This document shows positions 26,856 to 38,286 of a stretch of 64,000 nucleotides of DNA, one piece after another. The position numbers and the translations under genes were made by a program. The notes beneath the pieces are model-generated. The model saw only the letters and a list, made by a program, of their open reading frames with translations. It did not search any database and was not told the origin of the DNA. The number at the start of each line of letters is the position of its first letter. Positions within the stretch are counted from its first letter, which is position 1. Source of the DNA: Tubiluchus corallicola (lineage: Eukaryota > Priapulida > Priapulimorpha > Priapulimorphida > Tubiluchidae); contig JAQGDQ010000058.1 in NCBI GenBank assembly GCA_030141605.1, forward strand, positions 30,388-94,387. Direction: 5' to 3'.

Positions 26856-27025
26856 GCAGAAACTGACAGTGTGCTGCTTCTCTTCAGTTGATGAAAAACG
26901 TCATTAGTGGCAGGGTAGGCATTCAAAACGGGAATGTTCAAGCGTGAAGCGGCTTTATAGTAATTTTACTAATTACTTTACAGCTTGTGATGGTTTTACT
27001 ACTAAATCCTTCTAACATTTTTCTC
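26856..27025. repeat. Diverged direct repeat, copy 1
   Basis: The segment starting GGCAGAAACTGACAGTGTGC reappears in the same orientation at about 28433-28595, with the same order of sub-segments (CTTCAGT, AACGTCATTAGTGG, GGCATTCAAAAC, TTTTACTACTAAATCCTTC). I judge identity at roughly three quarters by eye. Probably an old repeat family or the ends of an eroded element. Confidence 0.6.
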
Positions 27026-28432
27026 GTATACAAATTCTACATACAAACACAATCAATATTTACAAGACGTGTCACTAAAACTGCACTGTACAGAATGCAA
27101 ACATCAAGACCATAAAACAGTGCTAACATTTAAACAGTTTAAGGAGTTTGAGATAAACATGTTTAAACATTAAACAGAGTATTTAAACATGTTTAAAGAG
27201 TTGAAATATTCTACTCAATTTTGTTTAGCATCTATAGTTTTAAGTACGTTTCTCAAATATGACTCACCCACCAAGAATGTGTTCAAATAAAGTTTGTTTG
27301 CTATAAAACACGTATTAAACATTTCTAGCTTGCCATAGGAACAAAAGTGATGCTATATGCAAATACGTATTTATTAAAATTAATCAATAGTTAATTCAAA
27401 TGTAATCAACAACAACGAGCAACCAGAATTTGACTTTAACCAAATCACGTGCTAACATTTTCAATTGATGATCGAAGCTGAAAATATTTTGCTGAACTGG
27501 TACTTGAACCTCCACTGAAGTCAGGGTTGCAGTGGAGAGGAAATGCATGGAATTACCGTGAGTTTCGCAGTCAAACGTCCTTGTAGCAGAATGTGTTAAA
27601 AAGTATTAAAAAAGAAACATTTGGCATGACCGTTAGGCCAGTAACCAAAATTTTTAACAAGAACCCCTGACTGAAGTTCATTGTGAGAAACTGAATCTTT
27701 ATTTTGAAATGTTCTGACTACGTGAATGGCGATGGAAATGACATAAACGGACACTTAAAATTTAAGACAAACACAAGCAGATGAGACTGTGCTTTACTTT
27801 CAGGTTTTATTACACAAACAATAAATAAAGCATTGTTTTACGTAAAGTTATTTTACATGTTATTAAAAAACACAAAAAACTTTTTGATCAAATCATAATT
27901 ATCTAAAATTATTATGATTTTTCTGCATGCTTGTGTGACAGTTATTTTATACTTTTCCCATGAAACTCTAATTATTATGAAAGTAAAACAGCCTGTACTT
28001 GAAAATTTCCTGTACAAACTTTGCAACAAAACTAAGTTTCTCAGATCCTTTTAAGACATATTCACATTTACAGTAATCCAGCAAAAAGAAAACAAGCTAA
28101 CCTAAAGGAAAAGACAAGTCACAAAGCATGTTGGGTTTATTTTACAGTTATCACTTAAACTTAGAAAAATATAACACAAAAATTTGCAGAAAATGTCTAT
28201 AAAGCATAAAGTTAATTTACACCGCTGCTGTACAGGAATTTTCACGTGTTGTGGTTGCTGTCATTCACTTGCAAATTAGGACGTAACGCACTGGAGTTTA
28301 TGACTTTTTTCACAAACGCGTTGTGGCTTTGTGCTGCTTAAACTAATTCAAACTTCTACAAACATTTCCTGATGTTCATGGTACAATATCGCAAAATTGG
28401 CTATCTAATTTTTTGTAAAAACTTATTATACT

Positions 28433-28595
28433 TAGGCGAAAACTGACAGTGTGCTACTTTTCTTCAGTCACTGAATAACATCATTGGTGGAAGAGCGGAC
28501 ATTCAAAACCAGAATGCCCAAACATGATTTCACTAACTAATTTTACTGCTTATTGCACTTTTACTACTAAATTCTTCCATCATTTATCTAAAACA
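28433..28595. repeat. Diverged direct repeat, copy 2
   Basis: The downstream partner of the repeat at 26856-27025, about 1.58 kb away, same orientation, with similar substitutions and small indels. Confidence 0.6.
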
Positions 28596-28803
28596 TTTTA
28601 ATAACTTCCTACGTTTTGGCCATTCCCTAAAAATCACTGATACACTCTACATGTAATTGCATACATTTAAGCAGGCTAAACAAGTAGATTTTACAATAAT
28701 TAATTTTACATTTTATATTTAAAAACAACTTGTTCTGAGTGGAGTGAGTTGAACCTGATAAATGGAAATGAATACTGAGTACAAGGAATTATAAAAACAA
28801 TCA

Positions 28804-28809
28804 TTTATT
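28804..28809 (-). terminator. Candidate poly(A) signal of the C19orf12-like gene
   Basis: AATAAA on the minus strand about 540 bases past the stop codon. The sequence between stop and signal shows no coding character and would be the 3' UTR. Confidence 0.4.
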
Positions 28810-29349
28810 ATCACTTCGTCAATAATTAGAAAAACCTGCAGCAAATACAGTGAAGGCAATGGACATCAACTTGATAAATTTTGGAAAAGGACAAACGGGC
28901 CTACAAATGTTGAGCTGTAACACAATTTTATAAGACCTGATACAAAAATATTTGCATAATTCTGTAAAAATACCCAAAAGATCTCTAAACTAACAAAACA
29001 AATGCAGCAAAATATGTGAAATCTATATTACTTGCAATCATATTACCACAAATATTTACTATTAGCAAATTGCCTCTATTTTTGTCTCAAACTTTGGGAC
29101 ACTGAAGCATATATCAGTACGTCAGTGAAATCAGGACATCAGAGTATTTTAACTGCTAGGAAGACAAAGCCTATATAAGATTTAATATAGTCAGAAGCAC
29201 CAATATGCAAGCCATTTAGCCTGTGCTATATACACTAATACACAAAGTGCAGGTTGTGTACATCATACACAGATATGTACATACAAATCATAAAATAATG
29301 ATCACAGTCTCATTAAAAGAACATCATTAGGATGAACAGCAAATAAAGT

Positions 29350-30317
29350 TCAATCTAATACATGAAGTCCCATGTCGCCTTGCAGATAATCTCTAATGAC
29401 GTTAATCATTTGTTGTCTCAGTAGCTGGTCACCAGCCACAGCAGCTGTTATGTTCAATGCGTCAGTCGCATCAAACTGTCGCAGAATATGTACTGCTTTG
29501 TCATATATTTCTTGTTGTTGCTTTGGTGTCATTTCATTAAGTATTTCTACAGCAGATTTAAACTTGCCTTTAGTTGCATAATAGCCCAATAGTCCACCAA
29601 TTGCTGCTCCTAGACACAAGACAAAAACGTGAAACAATAACAATTTTTTTAAAGATAAACACTTTTTTCACAAGTGCTTTTTTGCCAACAGATGGTACCA
29701 CGGGAATCACATGTAATATCAAACACCAGAGCATTTATGGTACCCACATAACCTAGCCGTCTACAGAGATTTTACAAAGGCAGCAAAGCTTCAAACATAA
29801 CTAAGGTGTAAGGAAAGCTGTCACGAACTCCAAAACTAACCAAATGAGTTTGCATAAAGTGAATGTGAAAAATTAAAAATGTTAACTGACAAAGTGTTAA
29901 GTTAACTTAATTTTAATTGGCATTTAATATTTCCTTCGAACAAGTTTGTTGGGATTAATGTAGTAGAAGAGTACATGGCTTATCGTATTTCAGAATTGCA
30001 TAGTCTTAACTAATACGTTAATAAAATTGTTAGTTATAAAAAAGACTTAATGAAATCACATCTGGATTTTAAGCAAACATTATTTATACAAAAATAAAAC
30101 CAAACTCCAGAAATATGTGAAAAGTATTTTAAATAAGACATATTTTATTTGTCTTACCAACTGCAATACCAGGTGGACCCCCAACCACTCCGCCAACACA
30201 TGCAGCACTGCCGGCTATGGCACCCCCTTTTAATGATTCCTTCACGGAAACTCTAATGTCTTCCTCTCGTGACAAAGTAGTCAAAAGCTGAATTATGTCG
30301 CCAACAGCAAGTACCAT
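29350..30317 (-). CDS. C19orf12: C19orf12-like membrane protein, two exons
   Basis: The human homologue is a small membrane protein of mitochondria and ER, mutated in a neurodegeneration with brain iron accumulation; its molecular function is unsettled. Exon 1 is 30317-30158 and exon 2 is 29609-29350 on the minus strand. The intron has GTAAG at 30157-30153 and TGTCTAG before 29609, and the codon split across it is Gly. The protein has 139 residues, close to the human length. A glycine-rich hydrophobic hairpin spans about residues 30-68, with GGVVGGPPGIAVGG as the family signature. After it comes a soluble C-terminal part (LNEMTPKQQQEIYDKA, RQFDATDALNITAAV) matching the human domain order. The ATG at 30317 fits the family N-terminus (VGDIIQLLTTLS). 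An acceptor-like TTATTTTTAG sits about 20 bases before it, so a non-coding first exon is likely. Confidence 0.93.
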
Positions 30318-30414
30318 TTTGCTTTGCTACAAATCTCTCCTAAAAATAATTACATAACCACTTTAGTATCACATGCACCCAGTCTTAGTTGATTAGAGCT
30401 GGGGAACTGAAGTA

Positions 30415-31618
30415 CAGTAGGCGCCGCTTAATAGAATCACTTTGGGACCAAACTGTTTTGACCCAATTAACTGACTGAATCTATTAACCGATGGGTTAGT
30501 ATTACTGGTATAGAAGTATGAGTCATCAGCTTAGTATGCACTGAAAAGGTTTTAATGAATTTTAGAAATGAAGTAATACCTAAATTCCTTTGTGCAGTTA
30601 AAAATTTTAAAAAAATATTTTAAAATATTAATTTATATAAATGAATTAGCAATAAATTAAAAGTATACATTTCCAAATTTCACAAGTCTGTTTATTTGCA
30701 AAAATTATAAATTACAAATTGCAAAAAAAGTCAGCTGCTTCATTTTTTCACGAAGAAGTTGGCTCACAATGTACTCATAATTATAAAAATTTGGAAAATC
30801 TGTTGCTGTGAGATGCACGTATTCTCGTAAAACATTTAGTGCTTGGCCTGCTTGAGCCTCTTAGATGCTACATTCTCATTTTGGCTTACTGACTGCTCAA
30901 TTTCAGATCATCTGATTCAAAATTCTGCCGAGAGTACTTTGGGAATTTCAACTGCGCTGCTGCACGACACTGCCCCATCTTTGGAAGTTTATCTTACTGC
31001 TCTAAAATTTTCAGTTTTTCCTCAACTGTTAGATCTCCTTTACGCTTATGCTTCATTTTTTAAACTTCTTAATTCTACAATCTTATTTACTGTATGATGT
31101 TTACTCTTGTAAGTCACAAGGAATACTGGCTGACTACTTTGCATCTTTGACCATTAACTGATTAAGCGTGAAAGCGTGATTTGCAAAGAGAGTTTCAAAA
31201 GGAAACAGCCAGACAAGTGATTAAATGTTTAGCTTCTAGAAATTCTTGGGTAATGAGGTTAATTGCAGTGGACGAGCAGGATCAGATTCAAAAGAAAAAC
31301 TGTTACGCTAGCGTATTAGCACATAATAAACGTACCTGCTTACAAACAAAACTGTACTTAACATGATTGTTTCTACATATATTATAGAGCACAAAGTGAA
31401 GTAAAGATGACATAAAAGTAGGAAAGGCTCTTTGGGCACATACAATGTTTTATTTTTAGTATGTGAAGGAAAATACTGAGTCAGTTATGTGGAGTTATTT
31501 GAGTCAATTACCGACGGTTATTATGAACATTTGGATAGAAGCAGCCGGTACCAGGCATTTCTGAATCAATTAAGCAATTGAGTCTATTAACCGTGAGTCT
31601 ATTAAGCGGCACCTACTG
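30415..31618 (-). mobile_element. Pogo/Tigger-like DNA transposon, internally deleted
   Basis: Terminal inverted repeats of about 25 bp begin CAGTAGGCGCCGCTTAATAG on the left and CAGTAGGTGCCGCTTAATAG when read from the right. They are flanked by TA on both sides (30413-30414 and 31619-31620), the target duplication of the Tc1/mariner-pogo superfamily. Length 1204 bp. The minus strand carries broken transposase pieces (separate entry). The element lies just upstream of the C19orf12-like gene and is transcribed, if at all, in the same direction. It is non-autonomous: the catalytic centre is missing. Confidence 0.85.
30735..31056 (-). pseudogene. Tigger/pogo transposase remnant
   Basis: From the ATG at 31056 the minus strand reads a basic helix-turn-helix start resembling the CENP-B/Tigger N-terminal domain (KRKGDLTVEEKLKILEQ), then a stop at 30994-30996. 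The similarity continues past further stops. Near 30850-30735 a second piece (LREYVHLTATD, YEYIVSQLLREK) resembles the C-terminal end of such transposases. The DDE catalytic domain between them is absent. Inactive. Confidence 0.6.
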
Positions 31619-31699
31619 TACTTGGAAATAAAGCTATCTACGGCATTTGCCGTCCTTACTGTTTTGTTACAAAAAAGCTATCAGATGGCATATATGTAG

Positions 31700-32400
31700 T
31701 GTAGCATAGGTATGCAGTGCCTATAAAAAAACATTAAATTAAACTTATTGATGACAATAATTACACTATACTTTACCGGCGATGTAAACACACGTGCATC
31801 AATGGAAGTTTTCATGAGAAGGACCCGGATGTGAAAACAACTACGCCAACATCCAATCAAGAGCCTGCAGAGCTGAGCACGTGATTCAGTATATTGCCTA
31901 TTAAGGTCTATGCACGTGATCCGCTCGTGTTAACAAGACAATAACCAATCAGCAGTGTGTAGGTGGGTCATGTCATCTGTCCAGAGTAGTATTTAAGGAG
32001 GACAGATCCAGAGGAGGACACATTCGCTGCTGACAAGGTCTGATATCACAAGGCCTGATAACAAACTCTGCTAACACAAGAGTTGCTAACAAACTCTGCT
32101 AACACAAGAGTTGCTAACAAACTCTGTTAACACAAGAGTTGCTAACAAGCTCTGTTATCTCAAGAGCTGCTAATTATAAGCCCTGAACCATAATAAAGCA
32201 ATTAAATAAATAATTCAATGTTGCAAAATTGTCTATCAAAGCCAACATTTCTCCAATGTCAGTTTTTCTGCTATTAACTTTAAGAACTAATTTGTGCCGA
32301 AGTGTGCCTTAGGCTTAACAGTCAGATGAACCCAAGCCATTGGTCCAAAGTACCATCATCTGCACACCTTTCTGTTACGTGAACCCCTAGCCGCGTTACA
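31700..32400 (+). mobile_element. Solo LTR of an LTR retrotransposon
   Basis: A 701-bp block starts TGTAGC and ends GTTACA, bounded by the 4-bp duplication GTAG at 31696-31699 and 32401-32404. Inside, in plus orientation, are a CCAAT box (31945-31949), a TATA-like TATTTAAG (about 31989), four 28-bp tandem repeats (32060-32171) and AATAAA (32192-32197). That is the order expected of U3, R and U5. No internal coding region, primer-binding site or second LTR adjoins it, so it is probably the product of LTR-LTR recombination. The superfamily (gypsy-like by duplication length) is a guess. Confidence 0.65.
32060..32171. repeat. Four 28-bp tandem repeats inside the solo LTR
   Basis: The unit AACAAACTCTGCTAACACAA plus GAGTTGCT is repeated at 32060, 32088, 32116 and 32144, the last copy diverged. 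Each unit holds AACTCT and AGAGTT, so it can fold into a short hairpin. It falls between the TATA-like box and the poly(A) signal, i.e. in the expected transcript start region. Confidence 0.85.
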
Positions 32401-33450
32401 GTAGTCCTATGCAGACATTCATCTAGAAAAGCTTGTAGAGTCCATAATCATTATAATAGGTAACATGGGTAAATAAATCATGTGACAGAGCTTGTCAAAA
32501 TCACTGAACAGACAAGTAAGGCAAAAAGATTTCCCATTTTAGAATTCTGCCTGCCCAATGTCTACAATAGACGTGACGGGCGTATGATGATGACGATGAT
32601 GACAGTGTAATTTTTTGCAATACACCCAAAGAAAGGGCATATTCCGCATAGCGTTTACTGCTTTTTTATTTTTTGCAAATAGGTATTGCATTTAGGGATG
32701 TTAATGATGACGATACGAATCGATGATCATATTGATATGGAAAATTTGTTGTACAATTGATTAATTAAGTTGTGTCAAGTTGCAAAGTCGAACAGTCATA
32801 AATTGTATTGGTCATAAGTCAGGTGACTACCTGTGATTTAGACTACCGCACAAAGCTACCAATTACCATTATCAACAGAACTATAATAAGATTTTTGGAG
32901 CTTTAAAAAATGGTATAAAATTTGGGATAAAATGGTATAAAGTTTGTATATATAGCACATTTCAAAAAAAATATACAAATAGTTAATTGGACATTTTTGC
33001 ATAGGTGTCAGAGAAATCTATATTTTTTAACGTATAACTTCTAAGTGTTAAAAATTAAAAAGCAAATTAGTAAGTCATTACTAAATTGTGTTACCACTTA
33101 CATAAATATGTTTTAAATTCTACTTATAGGGCAATAATAGTTGTGAGCAACAAGCAAATTTTTAACACATGAAAATTTCTTGCTTGTCTGTGTGGAATCT
33201 ATGGTGACAAGCCCTTATGAGGCCTAATTTCTGGCAATCAATGAAGCTAAAACTAATTGAATCTAAATAAATAAACTAAATATATTACGCCAATTAACAC
33301 ACTCCCTCAAATAGCTATCCCGAGAGTACCAGAGAAAAAACTTTTAGGCGCACGCCCTGTTGGGTAAGTGCACAGTATACTTCTTGCCACAAGAGCAACC
33401 GGAGATTAAACAATTACAAACTCTCAGACACTGATACTACACAATTCTTC

Positions 33451-34420
33451 GGCGCTATTACACTTTCGCACCTCCTAGTTTTTTCTGGCCTACTGTTTGT
33501 TTTCACGCCTGCAAGCCAGAAAGCAGACCAACAGGCGTAATATACACCATATTCCCAGAATATTGTTGGTTTTTAGGCCTTACAATTCCAGATTAAAGTC
33601 ATACATTACTTACCGTACACGCAAGAAGCTTCACGTGAATAACTGTGTTTACACCACTAATGCGCAACCGCTCTCGCGCAGTGAGGTATGTGGCCCTTAA
33701 CCTTTATTTTTACTTTCTTTACATAATTTATGATTGTTATGGTTGCAGCCACGGGAGTTTGTATCGTATTACAGTGTTCCCTCGCTACTTCAAAAATATT
33801 AATGTGAAATATTTATCGCGGTATCTTCGCTGTTTCGATGGCATCAGAATAGTGGTAGTTATGACGATGATGATAAAAATAACACTGCAATAGTGGTGGT
33901 GATAAGAGTATATAAAACTAAAATGCCATTATAATCCTGTGTCAGTAATTGTCTTTTCTTCAAAAGACTTCCTGAATTTTTTGTTTTTTCTTCACTGTAT
34001 AGTCAGACCAAAGCTGGCATATACGAGGAAATTATTTTAGACGACTACAGTTATTTATCACTAATTTTATTTATTACTGTAGTATTATTAGATTATAAAG
34101 GTTTTTTCTTTATTTCGTAAATGCGGTTAAGATAAAAGTGTCACGTGCCTTTTATGCTAGGCCCTGATAATGCATAAACTAGTACGAAATTCGTCACGTG
34201 ACAACACACAAAAAAACATGATGGCGATACGAACTGTATAGTGTACAACTGTGAATACAACGTAATTATTGGTAATTATACACTAAATATATGAGTAAAT
34301 TACCACGAGATTAGCGGAAACATTCACTGATGACGTGAGAATAATAGAATAATGACCTACGAGCCTAGAAACGAGTAATAACCTAGAAAAAACTAGGAGG
34401 TGCGAGAGTGTAATAGCGCC
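33451..34420. mobile_element. 970-bp inverted-repeat DNA element with 8-bp target duplication
   Basis: Inverted termini of about 36 bp with one mismatch begin GGCGCTATTACACT. They are flanked by AATTCTTC on the left (33443-33450) and right (34421-34428). The interior has no transposase-like frame, so this is a non-autonomous element. An 8-bp duplication fits hAT, P or Merlin groups, but the termini are not a clear hAT consensus, so I leave the superfamily open. Confidence 0.85.
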
Positions 34421-34815
34421 AATTCTTCTAATAACTGTACCAGCGAAGCTATCGTCAGCACGCGAAAAACGCTTTATGCCAATTACCCTGACTCACCTAG
34501 TACAAAAGAGTCAACATCGACAAGTAAACCGCGTAAAAGCAAAGAGAAACTCGAGAGATTAAGCTCAGTGTCTTTGGTATTTAAGAATAAAAGTTAAATA
34601 ACTAGATGAAACAAGTTTTTTCATTATAATATTATCAAGAGTGGAGTACTTCTCTCACAGTTTATCTCTTGGATGCCAGGATAGTCTTTTTTAAGCCAGT
34701 TTATTTAGTAACGTCCACGGCGCACCGTACGTACGAAAAATAGTCTCGCTTCTGATATTCGGGGCGACCATTTGATTCAAATGTGCAATTATTGATTCTG
34801 TTTCAAACGAGGGGA

Positions 34816-34959
34816 AGAAGCACAATTTCTTTGCAACTCGTGAACAAGCTTCCTGAATATGTAGTGAGTGCTTCTTCAGTTTCTCAATTTAAATCTCGAT
34901 TAAATCGACTCTGGGCTAATCACCCAGGAAAATACATTGACCTTAGACTTCCGCAATAG
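34816..34959 (+). pseudogene. Non-LTR retrotransposon ORF2 C-terminal fragment
   Basis: An open stretch ending at TAG 34957-34959 encodes VNKLPEYVVSASSVSQFKSR followed by LNRLW. This is the usual C-terminal pattern of LINE reverse transcriptase proteins (W/VN-LP--VV-A-SV--FK-RLD). The upstream part is lost. The gene-like neighbourhood to about 35.2 kb is probably the element's 3' region. Confidence 0.7.
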
Positions 34960-35867
34960 CAACGAGACGCTTGGATTTTTGAGGGAACCTGACACTATTG
35001 ATCGTACAAAGAAGAACACACTGTTACTATCTTCCGGATCGTATCATTAGCGCCACCACCTACTAGAAAACTTAGAATAAATAAACCATCCAGAGAAGAT
35101 CGGAGGGGTAAAAAGCGGTCACTTATGCTTAACCGCTATCCATGTTGTAAGCTGTAAGGCAGTTTAACAACATGCGTTTTTTTATCATTAAAGCTCTTGA
35201 AACGTCATTCAATCAACAATTCGTTCAACAACATCATTCAATTATTTCACAGCCAGGGCACTTTTAGTAACAAGCTTGGCTTCTTTAATGCCCTGCAACA
35301 CAATTATTTAAGTGGGTATCTATTCGTGTTTTTCCAAAACTTGCTTCTTATTGGGTATCTTACTGTTTGTTAATCATTGAATTATTGAAAACTTTTGTTT
35401 CTTTTAAGGTATTTGTGTTGGTGTGAAATAAACAATCTTGAACACAATTTAGCTGTGATTTCTGTACACAATTAGTGTTTTTAGCACAGAACAAAGATAA
35501 GTAATATGCATGATTTTTGTGAATCTGAAACTTCATTCGAAAACAAAATACGAGTTAGATTTGAATTAGAAAATGCTGAAATTCGGTTTGATTAGAGCTC
35601 GAAAGTCAGAAATTCGATTCGAATTCACTGTCGATCGCACAGTGCTGAACGTTTTTACTAACGCTTTTATATTAATATGATGTAGAAAAATGACTTTTAA
35701 TTTTTATGGCGGTAATCGTAAAAACTTCAAAATTATTTATGATTACAGCCATAAAAGCCGAGTGATAGTTTGCCTTGCAAATAGAGGGTTTTTTAATTTT
35801 ACACAGTTTACAAGCTTATACTTCTCGCCTGTCTCGATCCCACTTACACTCTCCTCCACTCCTCTCT

Positions 35868-35870
<3 letters not shown>

Positions 35871-35919
<49 letters not shown>
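35871..35919. repeat. (TC)n microsatellite
   Basis: An uninterrupted TC dinucleotide run of about 49 bases, with impure CT-rich flanks for about 40 bases on each side. It generates poly-Ser/Leu open frames that are not genes. Confidence 0.95.
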
Positions 35920-35924
<5 letters not shown>

Positions 35925-36025
35925 TCTCTCTCTATTTCTCACTCACTCACTCTTTCATTCTGTCTTCTCCCCGTCCAATTTTAAATGTTTTGCAAAACGA
36001 GACTAATAGAGATTTTCAATTTTAG

Positions 36026-38286
36026 CAATGGTTTATTTGACAAAAGGCAACACAAACAAATATTTACTCAGCTAACTAAAACAATTTGATTAACTACACA
36101 TTATTGTCATAAAGCTTTAGCTTATTATGATATTGTACAAGTCTATGTCAGTTGAATAAACACTTTGTAGAACGAACATAACACAACAATTATTGTTATT
36201 AGTTGGTTATGCTCAATCAACTTGGTATACAAATCGAATCATACTTCTAAGTACATGCGAAAAATTAAACAATTCACAGTTATCACAAAAAGTGAACAGT
36301 AGGTCGATTATAAGCAATTTTACATGTAAATATAATTCTAGGTCTAATTAGTCAACCTATTCGAGTTAGCAGTTATCGTACTTGCAAAAACCAATAATAT
36401 TACAATTATTTTCAATTCACGGACTGTCATATCATGTTCCAAATTCACACAAACTGTACAAAATACAGGCTACAATAAAATAAAATTAAGAAGAGTTCAT
36501 CAAATTTATTTATTTATTTTTTTTTATAAAATAACTTAAGTAAAATTTAATTTCCGCGTAAAAGGGCCTTTGCCAATAAACGGCTAAGTAAGATATATTT
36601 TATTATTATTTCAAAGCTTCGTCATTTGTAAACAACTTGCGTTAGCTACAAAATGTGCTCGTTGCACCGGTTTGGTAGAATAAAAGTGGGTATTAAATTA
36701 AGCAACAATAACTGTCTTAACAGATCTTAGCAGAATCTTAACAATACTAGATCACTCAGTGGGTTCTCATAAAATCCGTGATGGTCGCGGATAAAAAGTG
36801 CTTGAACCAGATGCTATTATGTGAAGAGAATCTGTAACGAACTGTGACTTTACAGAGAGAGTAACTGACACAATTTGGCTTTCTGGAATTCCCACCGGCA
36901 CACGTTTTCCCTCATCACTGCCAACTAAGTAAAAAGGATTTTGTCAGAGAGCATCGCGCATTTATAGGCTGAGCTCTCAAAAGCAAGAGTCAAACGCGAT
37001 TACAGTCGTAAGAAATGCGTGTAATATAAACGTCAAATATAATTTTTAGCACCTCGAACAAATTCGATGCTATTGCACCATGTAATGTATTCCACTGAAC
37101 ACATATCACTAGAGGAGAATTCAAAGACTGAGTTATCCTAAATGGATTTATTTTAGTAACATTCAACTCGTTTTAAGGCAAACTGCAACAAACTTGTGTT
37201 TTGGTTTTTTGCCGATAGATGGTGCAACGTGCCGTTTCATTTTTGACTTCGGCTATAAAGTTAATCCGAGATTGACTATTATATGAGCTTAATCGAAGCC
37301 CTGTTGGGCGTGAAAAATCAAACTTAATCAACAGAGTAGCAACTTGCTCTTAATAATTTAATATACATTGAAATAAATAGCGATTGTTTTCTTACAAAAT
37401 CAACAAATTTAATAAATTTATTTTGGTTATGTTTACAAAATTCAGTGTCATCATTTGGGCTGCCATTGCACTAATTAATAGAACTTAAAACCGACGAACT
37501 ACATCAGAGCAATCGGAAATCATACCAGTTGTTCCAAATAATTGAATATTGTTTGAACAATAATGTTTCGAAAAAAAAGTTTGAATGCGCGTTATAAAAC
37601 AATTGTACAGTATGACCCCAACCTATGCGCTATAGTTATTGCTGCTCCTGCCTATGGCTGAAACTTAATAAACAGTACACATTCGAAGAAAGTGTCAAAA
37701 AAATAAAATATGAGAGTAGGAAACAAAAACGATTAGAAGTATAGGTAGTTTTTTAGTAGCATTAGGTTAATTTATGATTATGCAAATTAATGGAGTTGAT
37801 CTTAATCAGAAGAATTAAACCTATAATACCAATAGCAAAAAAATGTATCGGCTTTGGTAATAAATCATTCAAACGTTATCTGTACTAAACACGTTTGTAA
37901 ACTTTGAAACCTGACAGTTTTTTACATATTATGTAAATCCTTTAAAAAACCCTTTTTAACAGTGTAGGTCACTACAAAAAATTCAAAGACCCGTATATTA
38001 GATTACTTGTTAAATATTCACTCGGATACAACACTAGCATTAGAAAACGAATTTATATGTAGATTAGAACAAAAACCGAGCTTCTCATTACAGCAGCTGG
38101 AAGCATGTGATTTATAGGTCAGTAACAAAAGTCGTGCGCTTCAACTTTGTCCAGATACGAAGTACTACAACTAAATTAACACATATAGTTAATAATTTAA
38201 TACAATATTATAACTATTAGGGTGAAAACTCTGCGGTCATTTATCGCCATTTATAATGTACAGTCACGCTACTATGAATTCAGTAT
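36026..38286. other. Gene-free stretch, includes probable GPCR 3' UTR
   Basis: No coding exon recognised. The part next to 38287 is the expected 3' UTR of the minus-strand receptor; the first minus-strand AATAAA I noted is at 37417-37422. The remainder is AT-rich without clear repeats. Confidence 0.4.

Larger units (their letters stand above)
22116..28803. other. Gene-free region between the KLHL and C19orf12-like genes
   Basis: No exon with family similarity was recognised on either strand, and open frames are short and compositionally random. Structure seen: a short tandem array near 25137-25250 and two diverged direct repeats near 26860 and 28435. The KLHL promoter should lie just above 22115, but I cannot point to a core element. 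Confidence 0.5.

Noticed and set aside
31755-31800. Donor-like GCCG|GTAAAG as a 5' exon of the C19orf12-like gene
   Set aside because: It lies inside the solo LTR and nothing links it to the gene.
35690-36025. Ser/Leu-rich frames
   Set aside because: Produced by the (TC)n repeat.
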